The position numbers and the translations under genes are program-made. From contig DATNNZ010000162.1 of assembly GCA_035601575.1 (NCBI GenBank), positions 1-13,193 of the forward strand: a stretch of 13,193 bases of DNA, in the 5' to 3' direction. Shown in pieces: positions 1 to 6,838 of the stretch; within the stretch, counting starts at the first letter, position 1, and every line of letters begins with the position of its first letter. Under the pieces are notes generated by a model. That model saw nothing but the letters and a program-made list of their open reading frames with translations, was not told where the DNA came from and made no database searches. Source of the stretch: DASTDH01 sp035601575. GTDB taxonomy: Bacteria > Verrucomicrobiota > Verrucomicrobiia > Chthoniobacterales > JAFAMB01.

Positions 1-284
1 TAAAGGTAGTGGCGACCGGAGAAAACCGCCGAGAACGCCGTCATCGCTGAGCGATTTCAGCCGCGGATCAATTCGGAGGTCGCGCCAAAACGAGAGACGT
101 ATTGGGATCCGGCGGCTGCCGGACCGCTACCGAAGACAAAGCGGGAACGGCAAGAACCTAGAACCAGCACCTATCCATTTAGGATTCCTAGATAATTGAT
201 GTTTAAGAGCTACTGTTTGTCCACGTTTGGAATGCCTAATCCAACTCGGAAGCCAGGCATCCCAACCGTAGAAACCCCCACAAT
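1..284. other. Left-edge stretch without a recognisable gene
   Basis: No gene can be supported here. On the plus strand one frame stays open from base 2 to a stop at 197-199 without a convincing start. Its translation is rich in Arg, Ser and Pro and resembles no family I know, so it could be the end of a gene entering from the left or simply open by chance. On the minus strand an ATG at 44-42 opens 14 codons that run off the edge, with no ribosome binding site. Bases 200-284 form the leader of the amidohydrolase gene. I saw no clear promoter in it, but a short sequence at 249-264 recurs inverted behind that gene. Confidence 0.3.
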
Positions 285-1676
285 ATGCCCCTTAGAATCA
301 GCGTTTGTTTTCTGTGGTTTTCGCTCCTTTTTCTATCAAATGCGGTTGGGCTTTCGGCTGGCGAGGAAGACAGAAAAATTGTGGTCCTCACTGGAGCCAA
401 TCTCATCGATGGCGCCGGGCATAGCCCGGTTCAGAATGCCGTTCTGACAATTCAAGGAGATAAAGTGAGTGCCGTCGGCCCCTTCGGTTCAGTCGATTAC
501 CCGGCTGATGCAGAAGTGATCGATTGCCGTGGTCAAACCATCATTCCTGGCCTGATCTCCGATCACTCGCACATCGGTCTGGTAGATGGTACCACCGTCA
601 ACCCGGAGAACTATAATCGAGCGAACATCCTCCGTCAGCTACGCCAGTATGAGGCTTATGGAGTCACCACCGTTATGGCCCTCGGTTTGAACGGTGGCCT
701 ATTCTATGAACTACGGGACCAACAGCATTCCGGCCAGTCGCCCGGAGCCGATATCTTCGGCGCTGATCGAGGCGTAGGCGCTCCCATGACCTCACCTCCA
801 GCGGCTTTACTACCTGTCGGCAACGACCAGCTTTATCGTGCCGAAACTCCGGAAGAGGCGAAGGCCGACGTTCGAGAGATGGCAACTCGGCATCCCGATT
901 TAATCAAAATCTGGGTCGACAATCAGCTCGGTGCCGACCCAAAGATGAAACCGGAAATCTATCAGGCGGCGATTAACGAGGCACACCGCTTAGGGCTCCG
1001 CGTTGCCTGCCACATTTATTATCTCGATGACGCAAAGGCAGTGCTTCGCGCCGGAGCCGACATCATTGCGCACGGCGTTCGTGATCAGCCGGTCGACACT
1101 GCGTTTATTGAGGAAATGAAGGCCCGATCCGCGTGGTATGTCGCGACGATTAACCTCGACGAAACGTCCTATATTTTTGCCGAGGAGCCCGAGTGGACCA
1201 AGGAAAGTTTTTTTCAAACTGCCTTGCAACCCGCGCTGAGAGACCGGTTCAGTGACCCCACTTATTTACAAAAGACAAAAACAAATCCAAGAGTGCCAAT
1301 TTTCAAAAAGGCGGTCGCCAACAACAAGGCAAACCTGAAGACCCTGTACGAAGCGGGAGTAAAGGTTGGATTTGGAACCGATTCCGGAGCGCAACCCCAA
1401 CGGATACCTGGTTTTGCCGAGCATCGAGAACTGCAACTGATGCTGGAAAGCGGTCTCTCACCGCTGGAAGCATTAGAGTGCGCCACGAGCAACGCCGCAG
1501 CACTCATCGGGCTCACCGACCGAGGAGTGCTTGCACCCGGCAAGCTCGCCGACTTTGTCCTACTGACTGCGGACCCTTTGGTTGATATAGCGAACACCGA
1601 AAAGATCGCTGCCGTTTGGCATCGGGGAAAGAAAGTTAGCGGACCGATTGAGACTTTTTCGCAAAAGGCTGACTAA
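285..1676 (+). CDS. Secreted amidohydrolase family protein (imidazolonepropionase-like metal-dependent hydrolase)
   Basis: A 463-residue metal-dependent hydrolase of the amidohydrolase superfamily, probably cleaving a cyclic amide, peptide-like or related C-N bond outside the cytoplasm. Residues 1-26 form a hydrophobic signal peptide (cleavage near SAG/EED). A small beta domain (about 31-90, with the TGANLIDG opening) leads into the TIM barrel. All expected metal ligands are visible: H94 and H96 (HSH), K208 in LIKIWVD (the usual bridging, carboxylated lysine), H243 (ACHIY), H263 (IIAHG) and D366 (FGTDSG). The C-terminus returns to the beta domain with the typical GVLAPGKLADFVLL motif (about 424-437), so the protein is full length. 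The ATG at 285 directly precedes the signal peptide, though no Shine-Dalgarno is evident. It appears monocistronic. The imidazolonepropionase-like label is a family name; the substrate is unknown. Confidence 0.9.
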   Translation: MPLRISVCFLWFSLLFLSNAVGLSAGEEDRKIVVLTGANLIDGAGHSPVQNAVLTIQGDKVSAVGPFGSVDYPADAEVIDCRGQTIIPGLISDHSHIGLVDGTTVNPENYNRANILRQLRQYEAYGVTTVMALGLNGGLFYELRDQQHSGQSPGADIFGADRGVGAPMTSPPAALLPVGNDQLYRAETPEEAKADVREMATRHPDLIKIWVDNQLGADPKMKPEIYQAAINEAHRLGLRVACHIYYLDDAKAVLRAGADIIAHGVRDQPVDTAFIEEMKARSAWYVATINLDETSYIFAEEPEWTKESFFQTALQPALRDRFSDPTYLQKTKTNPRVPIFKKAVANNKANLKTLYEAGVKVGFGTDSGAQPQRIPGFAEHRELQLMLESGLSPLEALECATSNAAALIGLTDRGVLAPGKLADFVLLTADPLVDIANTEKIAAVWHRGKKVSGPIETFSQKAD

Positions 1677-1679
1677 TCA

Positions 1680-2014
1680 CGATGGGGTGCCAGGCTTCTT
1701 CGGTAGCGGTCCCGCAAGTGCGATCTTAACATAGGCGTCAACTTAAAAGGTTGTCCGAGACCGAAGGGCCGCATGATTTTGATAATGTCTGGCGACCTCC
1801 CGGTAGGCGTGTCTCTCCGAGACCGCAGAACCGAGGGCGTAGCTGTGCCCTGTTAGGCCGAGGACTGTTGCGAGAGGCAAAAGCGTTGGGCCTAACGGTG
1901 CGATGGTTGCCGATGATCCTGCGGTCTCGGAGAGACGCGCCCTACCTTACGCGGGTCGCCAGGCCGCCACGGAGGACAAAAATGCCGACGAATTAGCCAC
2001 GCGTAACCAGAACA
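1680..2014. other. Intergenic region with long inverted repeat, no gene
   Basis: About 335 bases between the amidohydrolase and the arginase-like gene. Most is occupied by an imperfect inverted repeat (1789-1962). The open frames crossing it (for example 1751-1996) read through the palindrome, encode low-complexity Arg/Pro-rich sequence and resemble no protein, so I do not call them. Just before the arginase-like gene, GGAGG at 1971-1975 lies six bases ahead of a four-codon reading frame (ATG at 1982, stop TAG at 1994-1996). Confidence 0.6.
1789..1962. repeat. Long imperfect inverted repeat (REP/MITE-like palindromic element)
   Basis: The left arm (1789-1828) and right arm (1919-1962) are reverse complements with a few mismatches and small gaps. 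The innermost 18 bases (1811-1828 against 1919-1936) match perfectly. Each arm also carries its own small hairpin, GTCTC-TCC-GAGAC. Between the arms is a second nested inverted pair, GTTAGGCC (1852-1859) and GGCCTAAC (1889-1896), so the whole element could fold as one long structured hairpin. The right arm contains CGCCCTACC (1938-1946), whose complement GGTAGGGCG recurs at two other intergenic sites in this window. No transposase lies inside, so a non-autonomous element or REP-type repeat is most likely (inference). Confidence 0.75.
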
Positions 2015-2911
2015 ATGAACAGCGACCTGCGATCCATTTCTATTCTGGACGCCCCGTCCAACCTGGGGTTGAAACCGCCGGCAGAGGGGAAAGAACCCGG
2101 CGTGAAATGGATGGCCCAGGCAATCCGATCGCGAGGTCTGGTTCAGCGCCTTGGTGCAATCGATGCCGGAAAGGTTGAGGCTCCTGCCTACCACGATTTC
2201 TTGGATCCGCGTTTGGCTGTTCGCAACCCAGAGGGAATAGTCGCATTCGCCGAGGCGCTCGCGGTTCGAATACGCGAGCTGTTGGAACGGAATCGATTCC
2301 CGCTCGTCCTGGGCGGCGATTGTAGCATTCTGCTCGGCTCAACCCTTGCTCTGCGTCAGCTTGGCCGATACGGCTTACTCTTCGTCGACGGTCACACCGA
2401 TCTGCTGACGCCGTCGGATTCGATCACGGGCGGAGCGGCTGGAATGGACTTGGCGCTGGTCACGGGTACGGGACCAGAACTCCTGACCAACATCGATGGA
2501 CAAAAGCCGTATGTCAGACCAGAGGATACGGTCTTGTTTGGATACCGCTGGCCGGATTCCGAATCAATTGCGCGGCCAAGCGATCCGATGAAATCATTCT
2601 CGTTGGATGCGATACGGGCGCAGGGAATCGCCGAGTCTGCCAAACAAGCTATTATATATCTTGAGTCGTCGCCGACACTTGGTTTTTGGCTGCACCTGGA
2701 TGTAGATGTTCTCTCCCAGGAATGGATGTTTGCAGTGGACTCGCCCGATCCGGGAGGTCTAACGCCCGAGGAGTTAGCAATCCTGTTGAAAACAGTTAGT
2801 CAGAGCAAACGCTGCGCTGGTATGCAGATCACAATTTATGATCCCACGCTCGACCGGGACGGAGTTTGCTGCGATCGAATCGTTGAGATTCTGGTTTTAG
2901 CCTTTGCCTAA
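2015..2911 (+). CDS. Arginase/agmatinase family (ureohydrolase fold) protein
   Basis: A 298-residue, probably cytosolic protein of the arginase superfamily, whose members hydrolyse guanidino or formimino groups using two Mn ions. Recognisable blocks are GGDCS (residues 100-104), DGHTD (125-129, matching arginase DAHAD) and LDVDVL (228-233, matching SFDVDxxDP), followed by a GGLTPEE motif. D125, H127, D129, D229 and D231 are retained as metal ligands, but the first ligand, normally the His of GGDHS, is Cys103. The later Glu of arginase (EVNP) is replaced in ITIYDP (282-287). These are real departures from arginase, so activity on arginine or agmatine should not be assumed. Length is normal. 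The ATG at 2015 gives full domain coverage but has no good ribosome binding site; an in-frame stop at 1994 excludes a longer start. It converges with the next gene, with only eight bases between stops. Confidence 0.85.
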   Translation: MNSDLRSISILDAPSNLGLKPPAEGKEPGVKWMAQAIRSRGLVQRLGAIDAGKVEAPAYHDFLDPRLAVRNPEGIVAFAEALAVRIRELLERNRFPLVLGGDCSILLGSTLALRQLGRYGLLFVDGHTDLLTPSDSITGGAAGMDLALVTGTGPELLTNIDGQKPYVRPEDTVLFGYRWPDSESIARPSDPMKSFSLDAIRAQGIAESAKQAIIYLESSPTLGFWLHLDVDVLSQEWMFAVDSPDPGGLTPEELAILLKTVSQSKRCAGMQITIYDPTLDRDGVCCDRIVEILVLAFA

Positions 2912-2919
2912 ACAAAAGC

Positions 2920-3723
2920 CTAAACTTCCGGATCCGGGTCGAGCGACAACTCGGCCAAAGCAGCGCTAAGAAATTGAACAACAACCGGGTTATGGGATTT
3001 CCTTATTGCGGCCGGTGAACCCAGTTCCACAATTTTTCCTTGGTTGAGCATGGCTATCCGATTAGCCAGATAAAAGGCGGTGTGGAGATCATGGGTAACA
3101 ACCAAGGTAGTGACGGCCCCTAGTCGATTCAGATTACGTATCAACTCATTGACGTGGTGAGCGACTATTGGGTCAAGGCCGGTAGTGGGCTCATCAAAGA
3201 GAATCAGATCGGGATCCAGCACCAGTGAACGGGCCACAGCGACCCTTTTCTTCATGCCGCCACTGAGTTCTGACGGCATCAGATATTTCGCCGGATCAAG
3301 CTCTACAAAATGGAGTTTCTCCTCCACAATCGCCTGGATTTCTTTCTCCGTTTTTACGGCCAGCTCTCGTAAAGGCAGGGCAAGATTCTCGAAAACAGTG
3401 AGGGAACTTATCAGCGCGGAAGATTGAAAGACCATCCCGATTCGCGTGCGGACTCGATTGAGTTTCTCTCCAGAAACAGAGGTAATCTCTTTGCCATCGA
3501 ACAATATCGTGCCGCTCTCCGGTCGCAGTGTCCCCAGCAGAAGTCGTAGGAGCGTGCTTTTGCCGATGCCGCTCGGACCCAAAAGGACCAGACATTCACC
3601 GCATCGAATCTGCAGATCGAAGTTATCGAAGATCATCTTTTGGGCGAAATGGAGCGTGAGACTCCTGATCTCAACCAGATAGCGATCTGACTTGGCGTGG
3701 GCCGCTCGCCGCTCTCCCCGCAT
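2920..3723 (-). CDS. MlaF-like ABC transporter ATP-binding protein
   Basis: An ABC ATPase of the MlaF/Ttg2A type, which in Mla systems powers phospholipid movement between the membranes together with an MlaE permease and an MCE protein. Numbered from the longest possible TTG start (base 3858, 312 residues), the motifs are Walker A GPSGIGKST (94-102), Q-loop Q135, signature ELSGGMKKRVAVARS (187-201), Walker B LILFDEP (208-214), and H-loop H246. The LSGGMKKR signature and FDEPTTGLDP are characteristic of the Mla family. ABC homology begins only near residue 60, and the sequence before it looks like translated intergenic DNA, so I place the start at the ATG at 3723 (about 267 residues, the usual family size). 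ATG 3804 is possible; none of these starts has a clear ribosome binding site. No MlaE or MCE partner lies in the window, so the role is inferred from family only. Confidence 0.85.
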   Translation of the reverse strand: MRGERRAAHAKSDRYLVEIRSLTLHFAQKMIFDNFDLQIRCGECLVLLGPSGIGKSTLLRLLLGTLRPESGTILFDGKEITSVSGEKLNRVRTRIGMVFQSSALISSLTVFENLALPLRELAVKTEKEIQAIVEEKLHFVELDPAKYLMPSELSGGMKKRVAVARSLVLDPDLILFDEPTTGLDPIVAHHVNELIRNLNRLGAVTTLVVTHDLHTAFYLANRIAMLNQGKIVELGSPAAIRKSHNPVVVQFLSAALAELSLDPDPEV

Positions 3724-3911
3724 CGAATATCCGGGATCACGAGCGGAAGCTAGCGGGCCGACCTCGGTTGGGCCAGTCGCAGTCGAACTACCGCGGTCGA
3801 TCATACACAAACGCTGTGAGCGCCGGGCGAATATAGGTGATCTATCGGCCCTTAACAACCAGGCAGAGTCGGGTTTCGCCCTACCCTCGCGCCGACACGC
3901 CGGTATGCCGT
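3724..3911. other. Spacer between secreted-protein gene and MlaF-like gene, with repeat motif
   Basis: About 190 bases that separate the ABC-importer operon from the MlaF-like gene. On the minus strand the spacer carries GGTAGGGCGA (complement at 3876-3885), the same head sequence as two other palindromic elements in this window. I found no G+C hairpin followed by a T-run that would serve as operon terminator, nor a convincing promoter. The open frame across it is an N-terminal extension of the MlaF-like frame and is not supported as coding. Confidence 0.45.
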
Positions 3912-4397
3912 TCAGTGATGTGCGTTTGATTGGATGGCTTGCCCCTTAAGGATATCGCGCACCTGAGATTTCGTCAGTAGGATCGCGGTGTTAAGATCGG
4001 CGGTGGTCGGAAAGTCGGCGCGATTCACGAGTGCTTTGGCCACAATCCTGTTGGGTCCCTGGACCAATGTGACATCGAACGAGTCGCTAAGCAGGTACTC
4101 ATATTGATCTTCATCCCGCGCTTCGATGTCCCATAAAAAGCAAAGGAGCCCGAAATATTTCGCTTCGAAAGCCGCGGTCGCGTCGTTCCAGAATTTGCTC
4201 CCGGTCAGAGTGATTCGGACTTGGTTGCCGCTCACTTCAATCCTAGTGTCTCCAGAAGGGTCGCCAGCCGAAAGCTTCCACCGCAGTGCTTCCTCGAATT
4301 TTTCGCGATGGGCTTCTCCGAGACCGGCCTTCTCGTCTTGTCCGTCGGCCAGATGAGTCGCGATTAGCACGAACAGTGTGATCACAATCCATTTCAT
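3912..4397 (-). CDS. Secreted protein of unknown function, translationally coupled to the importer ATPase
   Basis: A 161-residue protein I do not recognise. Residues 1-19 form a typical signal peptide (MKW, then a hydrophobic stretch, cleavage near ADG/QDE), so it is probably periplasmic or outer-membrane associated. The mature part is soluble and mixed-charge, with an alternating stretch (residues 52-68) that looks like beta strands and an acidic segment around 92-105. There is one Cys in the mature part and no lipobox. Its ATG (4397-4395) overlaps the TGA of the upstream ATPase gene as ATGA, the arrangement expected for translational coupling. It is thus the last gene of the importer operon. 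A periplasmic accessory role for the transporter is a context inference only. Confidence 0.8.
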   Translation of the reverse strand: MKWIVITLFVLIATHLADGQDEKAGLGEAHREKFEEALRWKLSAGDPSGDTRIEVSGNQVRITLTGSKFWNDATAAFEAKYFGLLCFLWDIEARDEDQYEYLLSDSFDVTLVQGPNRIVAKALVNRADFPTTADLNTAILLTKSQVRDILKGQAIQSNAHH

Positions 4398-5485
4398 GTC
4401 TGCGCCAAATTCTTGGTCGTTTCCGGATCAAAAAAATGCAGCTTGTCCTGAGCGAACGCAATCTGTACCGGCGCGTTCACCGGCACCCTGGTAGTGGCAG
4501 CGGACGTGGCGCGAACCAATTGATCCGCGACCTGGATCGTCAAGATCATTTCAACGCCATGGTCTTCGGCACCGTATAACCTCCCCGCGATGTCTCCGTT
4601 CGCGATCAACTTCACATCTTCGGGGCGAACGCCCACACGTACGGTATTGCGTGGGCCGATAACCTCATTAAGCCGTGTGCGGATCGCTGGTTGAAGGGCG
4701 ATTTCAAACTTTTCCGGGACGACAACGAGCTTATCTCCGTCCATCGCGGCGTCGAATAGGTTGATTGCGGGCGACCCGACAAAGGAGGCCACGAATGTGT
4801 TGCCGGGAAAATTATAGACCTCGAACGGCGTACCCACTTGTATTAGCTCGCCATCGTAAAGCACCCCAATGCGGTCACCCATGGTCATAGCCTCGACCTG
4901 ATCGTGCGTGACGAAAACTAGTGTCGCACCTAGTTTCAATTGCAGCTGTCTGAGTTCGGCCCGCAACAGCTCGCGCAGCTTGGCGTCGACATTGGAAAGC
5001 GGCTCATCCATCAGAAACAATCGGGGCTCGCGTACGATCGCCCGGCCGATCGCAACGCGCTGCATTTCACCGCCGGAGAGCCGGTCGGTACGCCGTTCGA
5101 GCAAATGGGAAATTCGCAAGGTTTCGGCCGCTTTCTGCACTCGAAGGCCAATCTCTTTTGCCGGAATCTGACGCAGCTTCGATCTCAGTGGAAATTCGAG
5201 GTTCTTGCGTACCGTATAGTTTGGATAAAGCGAATATTGCTGGAACACGAGAGCGACATCTCGGTTCGCCGCGCTCCATTCGTTCACCAGGTCGTCGCCG
5301 ATCCAGACTTCACCGCTTTCGGGTCTTTCCAGGCCGGCAATGCAACGCAGCGTGGTGGTCTTCCCTGCCCCGGTTGGGCCCAAGAGAACGAAGAACTCCC
5401 GATTATGAATATTGAGCGAAAGATTGCGCACCGCGGCAACGTCGCCATAGCTTTTGGAGAGATTCTTCAGAGTTAAATTTGCCAC
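4394..5485 (-). CDS. Carbohydrate ABC importer ATP-binding protein (UgpC/MalK type), second copy
   Basis: A 363-residue ATPase of the CUT1 sugar-importer class that hydrolyses ATP at the cytosolic face of the permease pair. Motifs: Walker A GPTGAGKTT (36-44), Q-loop Q82, signature LSGGE (136-140), Walker B LFLMDEP (156-162), D-loop SNVD and H-loop H194, so all catalytic elements are intact. A C-terminal MalK-like regulatory (TOBE) domain spans about 235-360, with GVRPEDV near 285-291 and the terminal HFFD. The start is GTG at 5485, giving the family-typical MANLTLKNLSKSYG opening. It lies five bases after the stop of the other ATPase, and its own TGA overlaps the next gene's ATG. Likely partner: the adjacent, clearly different ATPase, forming a heterodimer as in the rhizobial glycerol importer GlpS/GlpT (inference). 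Confidence 0.93.
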   Translation of the reverse strand: MANLTLKNLSKSYGDVAAVRNLSLNIHNREFFVLLGPTGAGKTTTLRCIAGLERPESGEVWIGDDLVNEWSAANRDVALVFQQYSLYPNYTVRKNLEFPLRSKLRQIPAKEIGLRVQKAAETLRISHLLERRTDRLSGGEMQRVAIGRAIVREPRLFLMDEPLSNVDAKLRELLRAELRQLQLKLGATLVFVTHDQVEAMTMGDRIGVLYDGELIQVGTPFEVYNFPGNTFVASFVGSPAINLFDAAMDGDKLVVVPEKFEIALQPAIRTRLNEVIGPRNTVRVGVRPEDVKLIANGDIAGRLYGAEDHGVEMILTIQVADQLVRATSAATTRVPVNAPVQIAFAQDKLHFFDPETTKNLAQT

Positions 5486-5490
5486 GTTGA

Positions 5491-6594
5491 TTATCGCTCG
5501 CTGGACAGCGCCAGGCCGTTCTTCTTATCGAAAAAGTGCGTCCGCTCCTTGTCAAGTTGCACCCAGACCGGTTGGTGGAGCCGAGTCACAAATCGGCTCT
5601 CCGTGCGGGCTCGGATCACCGTCTTCCCGACGCCGATATCCAGGATGTCGTAAGCGCCCAGCGGCTCGATCAGGTGAACTTCTCCCGGTAGATAACCGGG
5701 CTGCTCGGTTCGCTGGACCAGCACAGCTTCGGGTCGCACACCCAGCGCAATATCGTCGGGCCCGGCCGCAGCTATGCGCCGGTATACCTCGCCACCAAAT
5801 TGGAAAGGCGATTCCGTTCCATCGAGTCGCACTTTGGTCGTCGTATCTGCCAATTCGACCCGGCAATTAACCACATTCATTATCGGGCTACCAACGAACT
5901 GGGCTACAAACAGATTAGCAGGCCATGAATACACCTCGGTTGGACTACCAACCTGCTGCAAGACACCCTCGTTCATGATTGCGATCCGGTCGGCCATCGA
6001 CATCGCTTCCACCTGATCGTGAGTCACATAGATGGTGGTGGATTTATTTTCGATATGCAGGCGGCGCAGTTCAACGCGCATTTCTTCACGCAATTTCGCG
6101 TCCAGCGCACCGATGGGTTCGTCCATCAGGATAGCTTTCGGCCGCCGGACCAGGGCGCGTCCAATAGTCACCCGCTGCATGTCGCCACCCGCCAATGCCG
6201 ACGGCTTTTTCTGCAACAAGTGCTCGATCCGCAGCACCTTGGCGACGCTCTTTACTTTCGCGCGAACCTCCCTATCGCTCATCCGGAAAGCGCGCAGCGG
6301 GAAGGCAATATTCTCAAACGCCGTCATGTGCGGATAGAGCGAGTAGAGCTGGAAGACAAAAGCGATATCGCGCTCGCTCGCCGGTAACGATTCGACGGGC
6401 TTCCCATCAATGCGGATTTCGCCTGAATCGATCTTCTCCAAGCCGGCGATCGCCCGCAAGGTTGTGGTTTTGCCGCAGCCGGACGGTCCAAGGAGGACGA
6501 CGAATTCGCCGTGGTCGATTCGCAAATTAAGTTTTCGGATGACCCAGTTAGCTCCGAAGTGCTTTTCAATGTCGATAAGATCTAGATCGGCCAC
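5491..6594 (-). CDS. Carbohydrate ABC importer ATP-binding protein (UgpC/MalK type), first copy, LAGGD signature
   Basis: A 367-residue CUT1-class ATPase, paralogous to the downstream one but well diverged. Motifs: Walker A GPSGCGKTT (36-44), Q-loop Q82, signature LAGGD (134-138), Walker B ILMDEP (155-160), D-loop GALD and H-loop H192. The C-terminal TOBE-type regulatory domain is present (about 230-360, with GVRPEAV and terminal HFFD). The oddity is the signature: the usual LSGGQ serine, which contacts the ATP gamma-phosphate across the dimer, is Ala135. The other copy keeps the serine (LSGGE), so a mixed dimer would have two unequal ATP sites. It starts at GTG 6594, 22 bases after the small membrane protein gene, and is followed five bases after its stop by the second ATPase gene. 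Confidence 0.93.
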   Translation of the reverse strand: MADLDLIDIEKHFGANWVIRKLNLRIDHGEFVVLLGPSGCGKTTTLRAIAGLEKIDSGEIRIDGKPVESLPASERDIAFVFQLYSLYPHMTAFENIAFPLRAFRMSDREVRAKVKSVAKVLRIEHLLQKKPSALAGGDMQRVTIGRALVRRPKAILMDEPIGALDAKLREEMRVELRRLHIENKSTTIYVTHDQVEAMSMADRIAIMNEGVLQQVGSPTEVYSWPANLFVAQFVGSPIMNVVNCRVELADTTTKVRLDGTESPFQFGGEVYRRIAAAGPDDIALGVRPEAVLVQRTEQPGYLPGEVHLIEPLGAYDILDIGVGKTVIRARTESRFVTRLHQPVWVQLDKERTHFFDKKNGLALSSER

Positions 6595-6616
6595 AGTACG
6601 ATGCTTTTCTTGGTTG

Positions 6617-6826
6617 TCAGTGCGTGGACGAGCGCTCCAAAGGTGCCGATCGCTGCGTCTTCGGTGGACTGATTCGGGAAAAGATATTGAACAGGATTAA
6701 ACCCACTAGAATGATCGTTGCGCCGTAGCTGTGCAGAAACAGGTTCCACGGCTGGCAAAGAGCGATTACCCCAAATATCATCACCAGCATGGACAGCAGC
6801 TCAAGTTTTCTGGCATAGAGTCTCAT
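6617..6826 (-). CDS. Small two-helix membrane protein within the importer operon
   Basis: A 69-residue protein with two predicted membrane helices (about 10-27 and 33-50) joined by a short turn containing CQPWNLFLHSYG, and a polar, basic C-terminal tail. The gene is real: AAGGAG lies eight bases ahead of the ATG (6826-6824), and it fits between permease and ATPase genes (gaps of 12 and 22 bases) on the same strand. No family can be named from sequence alone. Its size, topology and position recall GlpU (DUF2160), the small membrane protein of the rhizobial glycerol ABC importer, which also uses two ATPases. This is an analogy of context, not proven homology. A role as a small auxiliary subunit or assembly factor of the importer is inferred. 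Confidence 0.8.
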   Translation of the reverse strand: MRLYARKLELLSMLVMIFGVIALCQPWNLFLHSYGATIILVGLILFNIFSRISPPKTQRSAPLERSSTH

Positions 6827-6838
6827 CGCAAGTCTCCT

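Noticed and set aside
1751..1996. Plus-strand frame through the inverted repeat
   Set aside because: It reads through both palindrome arms, is Arg/Pro-rich and resembles no protein.
2906..2925. GCCTAAAC twice between the convergent stops as a possible bidirectional terminator
   Set aside because: The copies are direct, not inverted, and form no hairpin; one copy includes the stop codon, so it is probably coincidence.
4940..5476. Plus-strand frame of 178 codons opposite the second ATPase gene
   Set aside because: It lies entirely antisense to a clear ABC ATPase with all motifs and has no family resemblance or ribosome binding site; a GC-driven shadow.
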